The position numbers were made by a program, and so were the translations under genes. This document shows positions 1 through 8,572 of a stretch of DNA of 64,000 nucleotides, piece after piece. The stretch is from Flectonema sp. DT1601 (taxonomy: Eukaryota > Euglenozoa > Diplonemea > Diplonemida > Diplonemidae): contig OZ025781.1 of NCBI GenBank assembly GCA_964019425.1, forward strand, positions 558,001-622,000, in the 5' to 3' direction. The stretch's first letter is position 1. Each line of letters opens with the position of its first letter. Below the pieces are notes generated by a model. That model did not search any database. It was not told where the DNA came from and saw nothing but the letters and a program-made list of their open reading frames with translations.

Positions 1-981
1 GAAAGCACGAGGGAGATGGTTGTCCGAGTGGACAAAAAATGGTCCGGAGAGAAGAGATGGTCGGAAGTGAAGCGCTCCCCGTTCAGAGCAACGGAGGAAT
101 TGAAGAAGATGCCGGGGTACGTCGATACGTACAACCCGCGGATCGGAGACCAGAGCGTGACCGTGATGCTCAGGGTGAAGGTAGCCGAAGTGAAGAACTT
201 CCTCCGAGAATCGGGGAAGGACGGCGTCTTCACCAAGGAAAAGGATCCGAGAGAGGAACGAGCAGTGAAGGCGGCGGTCATTTGGCTACCGAAGGACGAG
301 ACGCTCGGAATCGCTCGGGACAAGGCTGTAGAAGTCGATGGAGGGCTGGGACTCGTGGTAAACGAACACGGACTCGGGCTTCGAGTGACCAGCTGGCAGG
401 AAACGGCGGCGAGGGAGAAACTGCACCTGCCGGCTAAGCTACCGGAAACAAAGATCACGGGGATACCGATCGGCACAACCACCGACGAAGCGATCAAGTG
501 GCTGATCACGAAGGAAGGCTGGGAAGTGAGGAAGACGAAGGAAGGCGTACGGAACGGCATGCGATGGATGGTCGTCCGCGGTCCGGTGAGAACGCAGGAA
601 ACCATCACAGTGGATGGCGTCCTGTGCATGGTGGAGGCTGGGAAACAGAAGGAGGAAGTCGACCCGAAACGGAAGGAGACCAAACGCCCGAATGCGACAC
701 CGACGAAACCAGAGAAAAGGCGTGACCCGACGGAGGGAACGGGAGGAAAGTGGTACACTCGATTGGAGTTCATCGAGTTTCATGGGAAGAAGAAGGGACA
801 ACGCCTATGGTTAGAAGCCAGCAACCCAACACCAACTACGACGGCACCTACGAAGGCAGCGACCGCAACGACAACAGCGAAAAAGGAGCCCAAGTCGACA
901 AAAAAGAAGGAGAACAGCTCAGTGGACGAGAGATTGGACCGACTGGAACGTCTACTGATGGCGTTCATGGAACGGAATTGA
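1..981 (+). CDS. LINE ORF1 protein, 5' partial
   Basis: The frame is open from base 1; the first ATG in the window is at 16, giving 321 residues, but the true start may lie to the left. The protein is strongly basic and hydrophilic. A central region (about residues 35-215) alternates strands and helices in a way that could be an RRM-like fold, followed by a Lys/Thr/Pro-rich tail (about 215-300) and a short leucine-zipper-like end (about 303-321). LINE ORF1 proteins usually bind element RNA and multimerise through such a coil; that role is inferred from position, not from a recognised domain. The frame ends at TGA (979-981) followed by C, and the same frame stays open directly after the stop into ORF2. 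Codon use is GC-rich, as in ORF2 and unlike the host genes. Confidence 0.75.
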   Translation, partial: ESTREMVVRVDKKWSGEKRWSEVKRSPFRATEELKKMPGYVDTYNPRIGDQSVTVMLRVKVAEVKNFLRESGKDGVFTKEKDPREERAVKAAVIWLPKDETLGIARDKAVEVDGGLGLVVNEHGLGLRVTSWQETAAREKLHLPAKLPETKITGIPIGTTTDEAIKWLITKEGWEVRKTKEGVRNGMRWMVVRGPVRTQETITVDGVLCMVEAGKQKEEVDPKRKETKRPNATPTKPEKRRDPTEGTGGKWYTRLEFIEFHGKKKGQRLWLEASNPTPTTTAPTKAATATTTAKKEPKSTKKKENSSVDERLDRLERLLMAFMERN

Positions 982-3900
982 CCGGCGGAGGACGGAAGGA
1001 ACTGGGCGGAGACACGGAGACGTCTCCTGCTACAAGCTGGCGACGTTGAGAGGAACCCCGGACCGAGACCACGAATCGATGGGCTCACCGTGGGAACAAT
1101 CAATGTCACCACACTAGAAGGAAAAATAGATGCCATCACAGATCTGAACCTAGATCTGATAGCTCTACAGGAAACTTCTCTGACGGGCCCACAGCAACGC
1201 CAGATGAAAAAACAGCTCGGTGAGAGAGGATGGGAAGCGACGTTCGGGTTAGAGTGCAAATTACTAACCGATGGGCAAAAGACGTGGACGGCGGCGGGAG
1301 GCGTGGCCATCTTGACGCGCACTGGTACACCGGTGAGAAGGATAAAACACGATCGGCTCGACAACACGGGACGATTCGTACACGCGGGAGTGTCGTACGG
1401 AAATGGCAAGGTACTGCACGTTTTCTCGTTCTACGGAGACGTACGTTCGGCGGTCTACACGGAAGAGTTGATTGCGGAGATGCTCGTGGAAGCAGCAGCT
1501 CTGGGTGATGTTCCCGTATTTATAGCGGGGGACTTCAACGTCGAAACAACGGAATCGCCGGCGCTTCTGTCGGCTTTCGCACACGGACTCTGGATAGATG
1601 CCGCCGTCTCGATGGGAAACATGACACCGACAAGCGAAGCGGGAAAAGGACTTCGTAGAATCGATGCGATTCTGATGAACCGCGGGGCGGCGACAGCAAT
1701 CTCGAATGACACAACGATCCATGTGCATAAGAGTGAGCTGATCCCGACACACAAGCCGGTCATCATTAGAAAGCTCAACATCTCACGCTACAACGAGAAG
1801 GCTCCTAGGCTGATAGTACCGAAACAGTTGGATACCTCCGAGACAACGGACCCGAGTGAGGGGAAGGCCGAAAGGCAACTCCACTGGACGCGAGCTGTAG
1901 CGACGGAAGATCCTGACAAGATGCTGGAGGCGCTTGGAGAGATCATCGAAAGATACCTTCTGACGGGAAAGCTGGAGATAAGTAACCCAGCCAAGTACAA
2001 GGGACGCGGGAAGAAGCGTGAGCCTGTGATGTGGACGAACGCGGCGAAACAAGACGGGAGAGGAGCGACGTGCAGGGAAACGCGGAGAAGACTGCAGAAG
2101 ATACGTGTTCTGGAGGAAGTGATGAAAATCACAAAGCAACGCGATGGTCCGACGGTGCCGTCCCACGAAGTAATGAAACTCTGGAAAAAATTACGAAAAC
2201 TCGATCCGACGACGGGATCCGAAATACCACAGACGGAGGAGCTTCGGATACTACTACAACAAGCGAGACAGGAGCAAGCGATAGAAAGCAAGAAGCTCCG
2301 AACTGAACGCATCCGCATGTGGAAACGGAATGTTGTCGACAATTGGAATGACGACCGCACGAAGGTTTTCCAGTGGATCAGGAACGTCGAGCAATCGAAG
2401 ACTGTTCTGATGGAAAAGGCAGATGGAAGCTGGACGGCCAACTGCTCCGAGATGGATGAGGCCATGCACGCGGCATGGGACCCCATACTCAAAAAGTACT
2501 TATCAGACCCGGAACCAGACTGGATGAAGTTCGAAGAACGGTACAGCAACTACATCGAGGAACACCCGATGCGATGCGAAGATATCACCGGGGAGGACGT
2601 TGCAAAAGCCCTCAGAAGGACTAGCTCGCGCAAAGCAGCTGGGGTAGACGGCTTCAGGATATCGGAGCTCAAGTCGCTACCGGAGGACATGATCCAGATG
2701 ATAGCGGAATTCTACAACATAGTGGAGAGAACACACTGGCCGGAAGCACTTCTCACGGCACTGGTGTCGGCCATACCCAAAGGGGCAGGGACGAAACCAC
2801 TGGAGCAGAGACCCATTACGGTGACATCCGCACTCTACAGGCTATGGGGCTGTATACGTATGGAAAAGGATGTAATGGAGTGGCAAGAGAAGTGGGCTCA
2901 CGACGGGCAGTACGGCTACCGGAAGGGGAGATCTACGCTCGACCTCAGCTGGAAGATAGCACTAGACGTGGAACACGCAACTCTCTACGGAGAAGAGATT
3001 GCTGGAGTGACCACGGACTTCAGGAAGTGTTTTGACCTGATCCCGCACGACATCCTCCTGAAATTAGTGAAGGAATTGGGCCTAAGTGATAAGATCCTGA
3101 AAACTGTGACGGATGTCTACCGGCGACTCAGAAGGAGATTCAAGTTCCCGAGCGGCGTCGGAGAAGAATTTGCCACCACCAACGGAATACTGCAAGGATG
3201 CCCGCTCAGCGTGGTGCTCTTCAATGCGCTGAGCTCGATACTCAGCAAAGCAATCGAGAGGGAAGCCGATGTGACGCCCGGATCGTATGCGGACGACCTG
3301 ACATTGTTTGGATCACGAACGAAGCTACAAGAAGGCGTAGAAGTCGTTGCGGAGTTCTGCACCCTGACCGGACAAGAACTCGCGCCTCAGAAATGCAAGT
3401 GGTTCTCGAACAGAGACCAGGGCCAGACCAACATCACAATGGGGGACACAACACTGGACTTCGATGACAGTGTCGATATCGTGGGATGCCACCTCAGTAT
3501 GAAAGGAACCACCAAGCAGATGGGGAGGATCACGGAAGAAGTGCTCGATAGAGCGAGGCGAATCCAGTTACTTCCGCTCAGATACCAAGCGAAGGAACAG
3601 ATAGCTGCAGCTAGTGTCATGCCCAAGGCGCTCTTCGGAACGGCACTGTACGATCCCGATGCGACGCGACTCGGACTGCTGAGAAGAGCAATGGCAACGG
3701 GGATTTTCCGCAAACTTGGAGGGAAAAGAACTAAGATGTCGCACACCATGGGCCTAACGCTACTCTGCAAGGGACATTGTGTGGATCCCGCGACGTACAT
3801 TAGGTACAACAGACTCCTTGCACTCACCAGAATGCTACCGAAGCTAACTGAGAGGATACGCAGGGTATGGGAACACCTGCAAGAGCACACTGAAGCGACG

Positions 3901-5718
3901 AGAGGACCAGTCGGCCTCGCCCTGAGTACTCTGAAGGAACTTGGATGGGAATGGTCAACTTTCTCGGTCTTCGAAGGTCCGGGAGGGACGACCGAACACG
4001 GAAGGCTGGATGCGGGGCGCTGGCGGCACGATGTCAGAGAGGCGTGCAGGCGTTTCACCTGGAACAAAACAATTGCGGAAACGAGACGGGTAAACCTGAG
4101 AGGTATTGAAGCGGGCATCGACCGGAAAGAGACCCTGAAGGTCCTGAAGGAAGGAAAGGGCGACCCCTACCTGCGCGGAGTAGTGAAGCACTGCCTCCTG
4201 GACAACGTGTACACTGGCTCGATGAAGGCGGGAAACAAGAACTGCGCGCACTGCGAGGAGGTTGACGACGTAGAGAGGACGGAGACCCTCGAGCACGTGA
4301 ACTGGGATTGCAGAGCTTATGACACAATCCGACAGGAATACCCGCAAGTGATGCTACAAGTTCGAAGCGATTGGCCCAATTGCCTGAGGCTACTCGGCAT
4401 CAAGCCCGACAATGTGGAACTGCCGGCGGGGCTCACCGGAGACCTACAACGAATGTTCGCACGGATCAGGCTCCGCAGGGACGACTACCAACAACTGGAG
4501 GAGAGACGGCTGACGGTTGTGGAATACGCTGGGAACAAGGAACCGGAAGTAGTTATGCGATACAACAACAAACTGGAAAAGTACATGCCAGTATACACCC
4601 AATGGCCCGAAGCCCTTGGATTGACCTTGTACTTAGCGCTTGCGAGCTACCTGAGGGAACTGAAGTGGCCTCGACAGCCAGACGGGGTCGGAGTCACCTT
4701 CCTGGAATTAGCGATCGACTTCGAAGCGTATGCGGGGGTTGACATACCGACCACAGTCCACGAAGGCCACGTAGCGAAGTGCACCAAAGACAGAGCCGCC
4801 GGGAAGAAAGCTGACGTCATGTGTGGACTGATGCTAAGATTGAACTTGGTTCACAAGCATTTAGAAGGCGAGGAACAAAGAACCTTTCCCGACTACTGCG
4901 TAGGAAGCAACAAAGCCTTACGTCCACTAGGAGCCCCGGTACTGAAAGGTTTGAAGAAACGACCAGCTTTTCTGATGGGAGACGAAACAGTAGACACAAT
5001 TCGGAGGACGGTCCAGGAGGCGAACGACGGAAAAGCTGACAAAATCAGATTCGGCTTCGAGACTGAGTGCAGGCACTCGAGCGAGAGGGAAGGGAGAGCG
5101 GAGAAATGGATAACCGCGGCACGACTTTTCCCATCAAAGGAAAAAGACGTACAGCTGAGGAGGGAGCTCTGCGAGCGAGGACCGACACGCCCGCCACCCG
5201 AGGTCGTCAAGAGACCGGGCATCGCGGAGGGACAAGGAACGATGAACTCGACGTGCTACGGGCACTTCAAGAAGAAATGCAATAGTTGTCGACGGGCCGG
5301 AAACACCATCTACCAGTGCTGCCACAACCATCACACTCTGGGGGATGAAGATGGACAAATACCGATATGGGACTTTTGCAGCAAGCACAAGCTTACTCCA
5401 TGTGCAGTCTGCATAGTGATCGGCAGAGGATCTGAGCAATGTTGCAGAAACAGCCACCACCGATGCCGTCACCACGAGATGGCTCCCTGCAACGACTGCA
5501 AGCGGAATCCGGATCCGGAACAACGGACTGCCACGAAATGCTGCAACAAAAAGCATCACGGGCCAATTATAAGGACGTTGACGAGGAGGGCGAAGCAGCC
5601 GACGAAGCATGATATGCAAACCAGCACATCGCTTCTAAAATTAGGTTTCACCAAACAAATGAAACCGAAAGCAGAGGAAACCCCGGAAAGGGAACCACAG
5701 GACAAGGGGTTAACTTAG
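982..5718 (+). CDS. LINE ORF2: 2A peptide, endonuclease, reverse transcriptase, Cys/His tail
   Basis: This frame continues directly from ORF1 past one TGA. No in-frame ATG exists before the 2A peptide, and the first ones lie inside the endonuclease, so translation must come from upstream. Domains in order: a linker ending in the 2A sequence (1015-1065); an apurinic-type endonuclease (about 1085-1780) with LQET, GDFNVE, RIDAIL and THKPV active-site motifs; a long basic linker; reverse transcriptase (about 2600-3500) with DFRKCFDLIPHD, GILQGCPLSVVLF and YADD; a CCHC-type finger near 4239-4310 (CAHC...H....C); and a Cys/His-rich C-terminus (about 5250-5570). No RNase H is recognised. All key catalytic motifs are present and the frame is unbroken for over 1570 codons, so this copy looks young and possibly active. 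Confidence 0.92.
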   Translation, partial: PAEDGRNWAETRRRLLLQAGDVERNPGPRPRIDGLTVGTINVTTLEGKIDAITDLNLDLIALQETSLTGPQQRQMKKQLGERGWEATFGLECKLLTDGQKTWTAAGGVAILTRTGTPVRRIKHDRLDNTGRFVHAGVSYGNGKVLHVFSFYGDVRSAVYTEELIAEMLVEAAALGDVPVFIAGDFNVETTESPALLSAFAHGLWIDAAVSMGNMTPTSEAGKGLRRIDAILMNRGAATAISNDTTIHVHKSELIPTHKPVIIRKLNISRYNEKAPRLIVPKQLDTSETTDPSEGKAERQLHWTRAVATEDPDKMLEALGEIIERYLLTGKLEISNPAKYKGRGKKREPVMWTNAAKQDGRGATCRETRRRLQKIRVLEEVMKITKQRDGPTVPSHEVMKLWKKLRKLDPTTGSEIPQTEELRILLQQARQEQAIESKKLRTERIRMWKRNVVDNWNDDRTKVFQWIRNVEQSKTVLMEKADGSWTANCSEMDEAMHAAWDPILKKYLSDPEPDWMKFEERYSNYIEEHPMRCEDITGEDVAKALRRTSSRKAAGVDGFRISELKSLPEDMIQMIAEFYNIVERTHWPEALLTALVSAIPKGAGTKPLEQRPITVTSALYRLWGCIRMEKDVMEWQEKWAHDGQYGYRKGRSTLDLSWKIALDVEHATLYGEEIAGVTTDFRKCFDLIPHDILLKLVKELGLSDKILKTVTDVYRRLRRRFKFPSGVGEEFATTNGILQGCPLSVVLFNALSSILSKAIEREADVTPGSYADDLTLFGSRTKLQEGVEVVAEFCTLTGQELAPQKCKWFSNRDQGQTNITMGDTTLDFDDSVDIVGCHLSMKGTTKQMGRITEEVLDRARRIQLLPLRYQAKEQIAAASVMPKALFGTALYDPDATRLGLLRRAMATGIFRKLGGKRTKMSHTMGLTLLCKGHCVDPATYIRYNRLLALTRMLPKLTERIRRVWEHLQEHTEATRGPVGLALSTLKELGWEWSTFSVFEGPGGTTEHGRLDAGRWRHDVREACRRFTWNKTIAETRRVNLRGIEAGIDRKETLKVLKEGKGDPYLRGVVKHCLLDNVYTGSMKAGNKNCAHCEEVDDVERTETLEHVNWDCRAYDTIRQEYPQVMLQVRSDWPNCLRLLGIKPDNVELPAGLTGDLQRMFARIRLRRDDYQQLEERRLTVVEYAGNKEPEVVMRYNNKLEKYMPVYTQWPEALGLTLYLALASYLRELKWPRQPDGVGVTFLELAIDFEAYAGVDIPTTVHEGHVAKCTKDRAAGKKADVMCGLMLRLNLVHKHLEGEEQRTFPDYCVGSNKALRPLGAPVLKGLKKRPAFLMGDETVDTIRRTVQEANDGKADKIRFGFETECRHSSEREGRAEKWITAARLFPSKEKDVQLRRELCERGPTRPPPEVVKRPGIAEGQGTMNSTCYGHFKKKCNSCRRAGNTIYQCCHNHHTLGDEDGQIPIWDFCSKHKLTPCAVCIVIGRGSEQCCRNSHHRCRHHEMAPCNDCKRNPDPEQRTATKCCNKKHHGPIIRTLTRRAKQPTKHDMQTSTSLLKLGFTKQMKPKAEETPEREPQDKGLT
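1015..1065 (+). other. 2A ribosome-skipping peptide in the LINE
   Basis: The codons read RRLLLQAGDVERNPGP. This fits the 2A consensus D(V/I)ExNPGP, at which ribosomes skip the last Gly-Pro bond; the break would fall between codons 1060-1062 and 1063-1065. It lies 11 codons after the ORF1 stop and about 8 codons before the endonuclease, so it would free the endonuclease/RT from whatever precedes it. 2A peptides at this place are known in trypanosome L1Tc/ingi elements. Confidence 0.9.
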
Positions 5719-5784
5719 GTTGGCCGAACCAGTGCCTCGTCATCTCACCGTGCTAGCAAGCCTGAATGACAGCACTCAAAATGG

Positions 5785-6118
5785 TACATATATGAGTGTT
5801 CAGAAATCACTTCTCTTGACCTTTCAGGTCTTAGTAGTGTCACCAGTATTGGAGATTGTTTTTTGTCTGAGTGTTCAGAAATCACTTCTCTTGACCTTAG
5901 TAGTGTCAACTCTTGGTCTTAGTAGTGTCACCAGTATTGAAAGTTCTTTTTTGTCTAATTGTTCAAAAATCACTTCTGTTGACCTTTCAGGTCTTAGTGA
6001 TGTTAAAGAAATTGGTGATGCCTTCTTCGATAATTGCAGTGCCCTGGAATCTGTTCAGCTGCCTGAAAATAATGGCGCTCTCTTTGAACCGTCTGTGAAA
6101 GCTGCGATTAATCATTAA
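5785..6118 (+). pseudogene. 3' remnant of a BspA-like leucine-rich-repeat gene
   Basis: Repeats of about 69 bases encode the BspA/TpLRR pattern CSEITSLDLSGLSSVTSI. The first two units are in one frame, which ends in a stop just after 5900; the last two (SKITSVDLSGLSDVKEIG, then SALESVQLPENN) are in another frame that ends at 6116-6118. So the fragment carries a frameshift and has lost its 5' part where the LINE ends. BspA-like LRR proteins are large surface-protein families in several protists, including bodonids and trichomonads. An AATAAA-like AATAAA motif follows at about 6180. It is most likely dead. Confidence 0.75.
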
Positions 6119-6365
6119 ATGTAAAGTGTTGAATTGATTATTGGTTGTCATGTATTTTATATTTTTAATGTTTTGTTGTCAATAAAACGTGGTATCAACT
6201 TTTACCAAGTGACGAGACCTCGGAATCTATGATTCTCCTCGCGTCTCATCACTTCTCTTCCGATGATATTATTCTGCCAAGTTATCTTTTTTTCCCTGAG
6301 CGTTTAGTATTACTGTTTGCGATTATACAAAAATCTACGTCTGTTTTCTGAGTAATCTTTTTTTT

Positions 6366-6500
6366 TGTTCCGACGAAGTCAGAGAAGAAACTATTCAGAT
6401 TGAAAGTCGATATTTCTTATGGTCATGATTAATTTTCACCATGCGACAGGATTTTATCTGTGTTCAACGAAATATAAGGCTGATCTGAATGGTTTTTTTG
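6366..6500 (+). repeat. Dispersed repeat family 1, copy A
   Basis: About 125 bases starting TTCCGACGAAGTCAGAGAAG. The 10-base CTATTCAGAT near 6391 is matched by an inverted ATCTGAATGG near 6483-6492, so the unit can fold back on itself. Internal landmarks are GATATTTCTTATGGTCA and GTTCAACGAAATATAAGG. T runs flank both sides. Two close copies, one half copy and two diverged copies occur elsewhere in the window. Confidence 0.8.
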
Positions 6501-7173
6501 TTCTTATTTTGTGTCAAACCCCCGTCCTTGGATCTGACAGGTATTTTTCAGTTGAGTACTTTGATATTAATTTAATTTCAATATCAAAATTCCATTTTTG
6601 GTAACGTGCCGCTAACAATGAATGAAGAGGGAGAAAAGCTTCTGTTTGGTTGGGTCAACCAACTGAACGTTTCTCCGCCGATATCGGGACGGAAATTATT
6701 TACAAGATATTCGTAAAATGTATCAAGCGAAAGTTATTTTGTAGTGTTCATTCTTTTATCAGACTTTCAAGCCTTTCCCCGTTTTCAATAATAAATCTTA
6801 ATCCCACCCGCCATTCCTCGTAGTGCCGATCCTCCCCAAGAGAAGATCGGCACATTAATGTTCATGAAGCAGATACTCTAAGGCAGACGTCTACTCGTCG
6901 TCAAGGGTAGACCGCCAAGTTGACGACCCTATATGTATATGATTACCGAGTGAATTGTTTTCTATCCTTCATCATCATCTTTCTTTCATCAGGTGCAAAA
7001 AGAATGCGCTTCTGTAGAGGCTACGACTCGTAGTGTCATTACAATACGGTCAATGTCCATATTTATTATTATTCCTCTCCTTTTTATGATCTATGGTTAG
7101 CCATTCTTTCATTCAGCTGCTTTAGGTTAGTCGCTTAGGGCGGCATAAATGTTTGGCGATGCTATAAGTTGGG

Positions 7174-7205
<32 letters not shown>

Positions 7206-7265
7206 GTACCGACGGTGTCAGAGAAGAACTATTCAGATTGAAAGTCGATATTTCTTATGGTCAAG
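7206..7265 (+). repeat. Dispersed repeat family 1, copy B (5' half)
   Basis: Matches copy A from the CCGACG start through TCTTATGGTCA and then diverges. It follows a T run of about 27 bases. Only the first half of the repeat is recognisable, so the inverted 3' end is missing. Confidence 0.75.
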
Positions 7266-7805
7266 TTTCAGGTCCGTCGCAGTTATGACCTTAAACTGAC
7301 TGTCATCTTGCCTGATCCTTTTGGTTTTCATTTCTTGCTGAGTGATATGGCTATGTGCTGCCCAATTTTTTTGTGGTACATATCTACATTTGTGTAAATT
7401 TTTTGTGGTACATTTCTAAAGCTTTTCGGTAAGCCCACATTACAATTATAATGCTTTGGACAACTGGGGGTGAACGATCCTCGGTACTGTTCCGGGGTTT
7501 TCTATTTTCTTTCGTGGAGTGTGGGCATGTGGCACATGTGGTCGTATTATAAAGAAAGATGTATATAAAAGAAAGAAGATTTTTTATTTTTTTCACCTTC
7601 CCCCACTCTCAGATTATTTCTGTTTTATTTTCTTTAGTTGTTTACAACCTGTTAGCCTCTGGGCAAGGTGGAGGCTGAAAGTCGATCACTTCCAGCCAAT
7701 ACTATGAAACTACAATCTTCGCGATTGGGTCCTTACTGATGCGGGCTACCCAGGCCCCTCGTAGTCATCAGTTTGTATTTTGCTAACTAAACTAAACAAT
7801 TAATT

Positions 7806-7912
7806 AATTCAGATTGAAAGCCGATATTTCTTATGGTCATGATTTATTTTCTCTGTGCGACAGGATTTTGTCTGCGTTCAACGATATGTAAGGCTAATCT
7901 GAATAGTTTTTT
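7806..7912 (+). repeat. Dispersed repeat family 1, copy C
   Basis: Complete from ATTCAGATTGAAAG to AATCTGAATAG, the two ends being inverted copies of each other. It lies only about 12 bases from copy D, giving a head-to-tail pair separated by a T run. Confidence 0.8.
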
Positions 7913-7923
7913 TTTTTTTTTGT

Positions 7924-8230
7924 TGTACCGACGTAGCCGGAGAAGAAACTATTCAGATTGAAAACCGATATTTCTTATGGTCAAGATTTATTTTCCCCGT
8001 GCGACATGATTTTGTCTGCGTTCAACGAAAAACAACTATGCCAGGAGTCAACCCAAATCCTGTGCTGCAATTGTCGGCTGGAGCAGGAAGGGGCCAGCCC
8101 AACTAGCACCCCAGTCGGCCGTGGACAACACGGTACTCGTGGCCCAGGCCGCGATAGCCGCCCACACCGAGGCACGCACGAGAGCGACAGAGGCTGCGTT
8201 CAACGAAATATAAGGTTAATCTGACTGGTT
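7924..8230 (+). repeat. Dispersed repeat family 1, copy D, split by an insertion
   Basis: The copy starts GTACCGACGTAGCCGGAG and runs to CTGCGTTCAACGAAA (8016-8030). It is then interrupted by a GC-rich segment (8031-8193) and resumes with the same 15 bases (8194-8208), followed by the usual TATAAGG-to-TCTGACTGG end. Confidence 0.8.
8031..8193. mobile_element. 163-bp GC-rich insertion flanked by a 15-bp duplication
   Basis: The insert is flanked by the identical 15-mer CTGCGTTCAACGAAA (8016-8030 and 8194-8208), as expected of a target-site duplication. It is far richer in G+C than the surrounding spacer. It has no poly(A) tail and no terminal inverted repeats. Its origin is unknown; a non-autonomous retroposon or truncated LINE fragment is possible. 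Confidence 0.6.
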
Positions 8231-8572
8231 TCTCTTTTGAGTGGTATTTTCCTCGTCGTGTGATTTTCGTTCGATCTTCTCGTTGCTCTTTTTTTATATT
8301 TTATATTTGGTAGGTTTAAATTTACAAAAAAAAAAAAACTTTTGAAAATGAAAAAAAAAAAAAAAAATCACAAACCTAATTTGTCACAGCATTGTCGCTT
8401 TTTATGGACATAAAATATCTCATTAGCGACTTGTGTTCTAATTTTTGAGTTTTGTTTGTTTTTTTTTTAATTTTTAAATTTTCAAATACTCTCCAACCAA
8501 GTAAAATGTTATTATTTGCTATCCTTATCTACCTTATCTTTAATTGTCAGGTACTTATTTTTTTAAAAAAAC

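Larger units (their letters stand above)
1..5780 (+). mobile_element. LINE (non-LTR retrotransposon), 5' end outside the window
   Basis: The element holds two long frames: an ORF1 open at the left window edge, and an endonuclease plus reverse transcriptase ORF2 (to 5718). No long terminal repeats are seen. It is clearly richer in G+C than the host genes, which are AT-rich with TTA/ATT-type codons. The 3' UTR is only about 60 bases and no poly(A) tail is visible before leucine-rich-repeat sequence begins near 5785, so the insertion is probably inside a host LRR gene. The RT, the N-terminal apurinic-type endonuclease and the 2A peptide recall the ingi/L1Tc-type LINEs of trypanosomes, but 2A peptides also occur in animal LINEs, so the clade is not certain. 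The exact 3' boundary is estimated. Confidence 0.9.
6119..8572. other. Spacer with dispersed repeats and two strong hairpins
   Basis: No gene is supported in these 2.4 kb. They hold four copies of a dispersed ~125-base repeat (listed separately), T runs up to about 27 bases, and near 6820-6930 two perfect stems: 9 bp (6823-6831 with 6845-6853) and 8 bp (6897-6904 with 6920-6927). A further hairpin lies near 7733-7772 (ACTGATG paired with CATCAGT). These may be parts of structured RNAs; no known family was recognised. Confidence 0.6.

Noticed and set aside
979-981. TGA as a sense codon in this organism
   Set aside because: Several host genes end at TGA exactly where the family should end (for example the TPR gene at 13281), so TGA is a normal stop; read-through is proposed for the LINE only.
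1264-5619. Many frames of 60-250 codons on the minus strand of the LINE
   Set aside because: They are antisense shadows of a GC-rich ORF and contain no recognisable domains.
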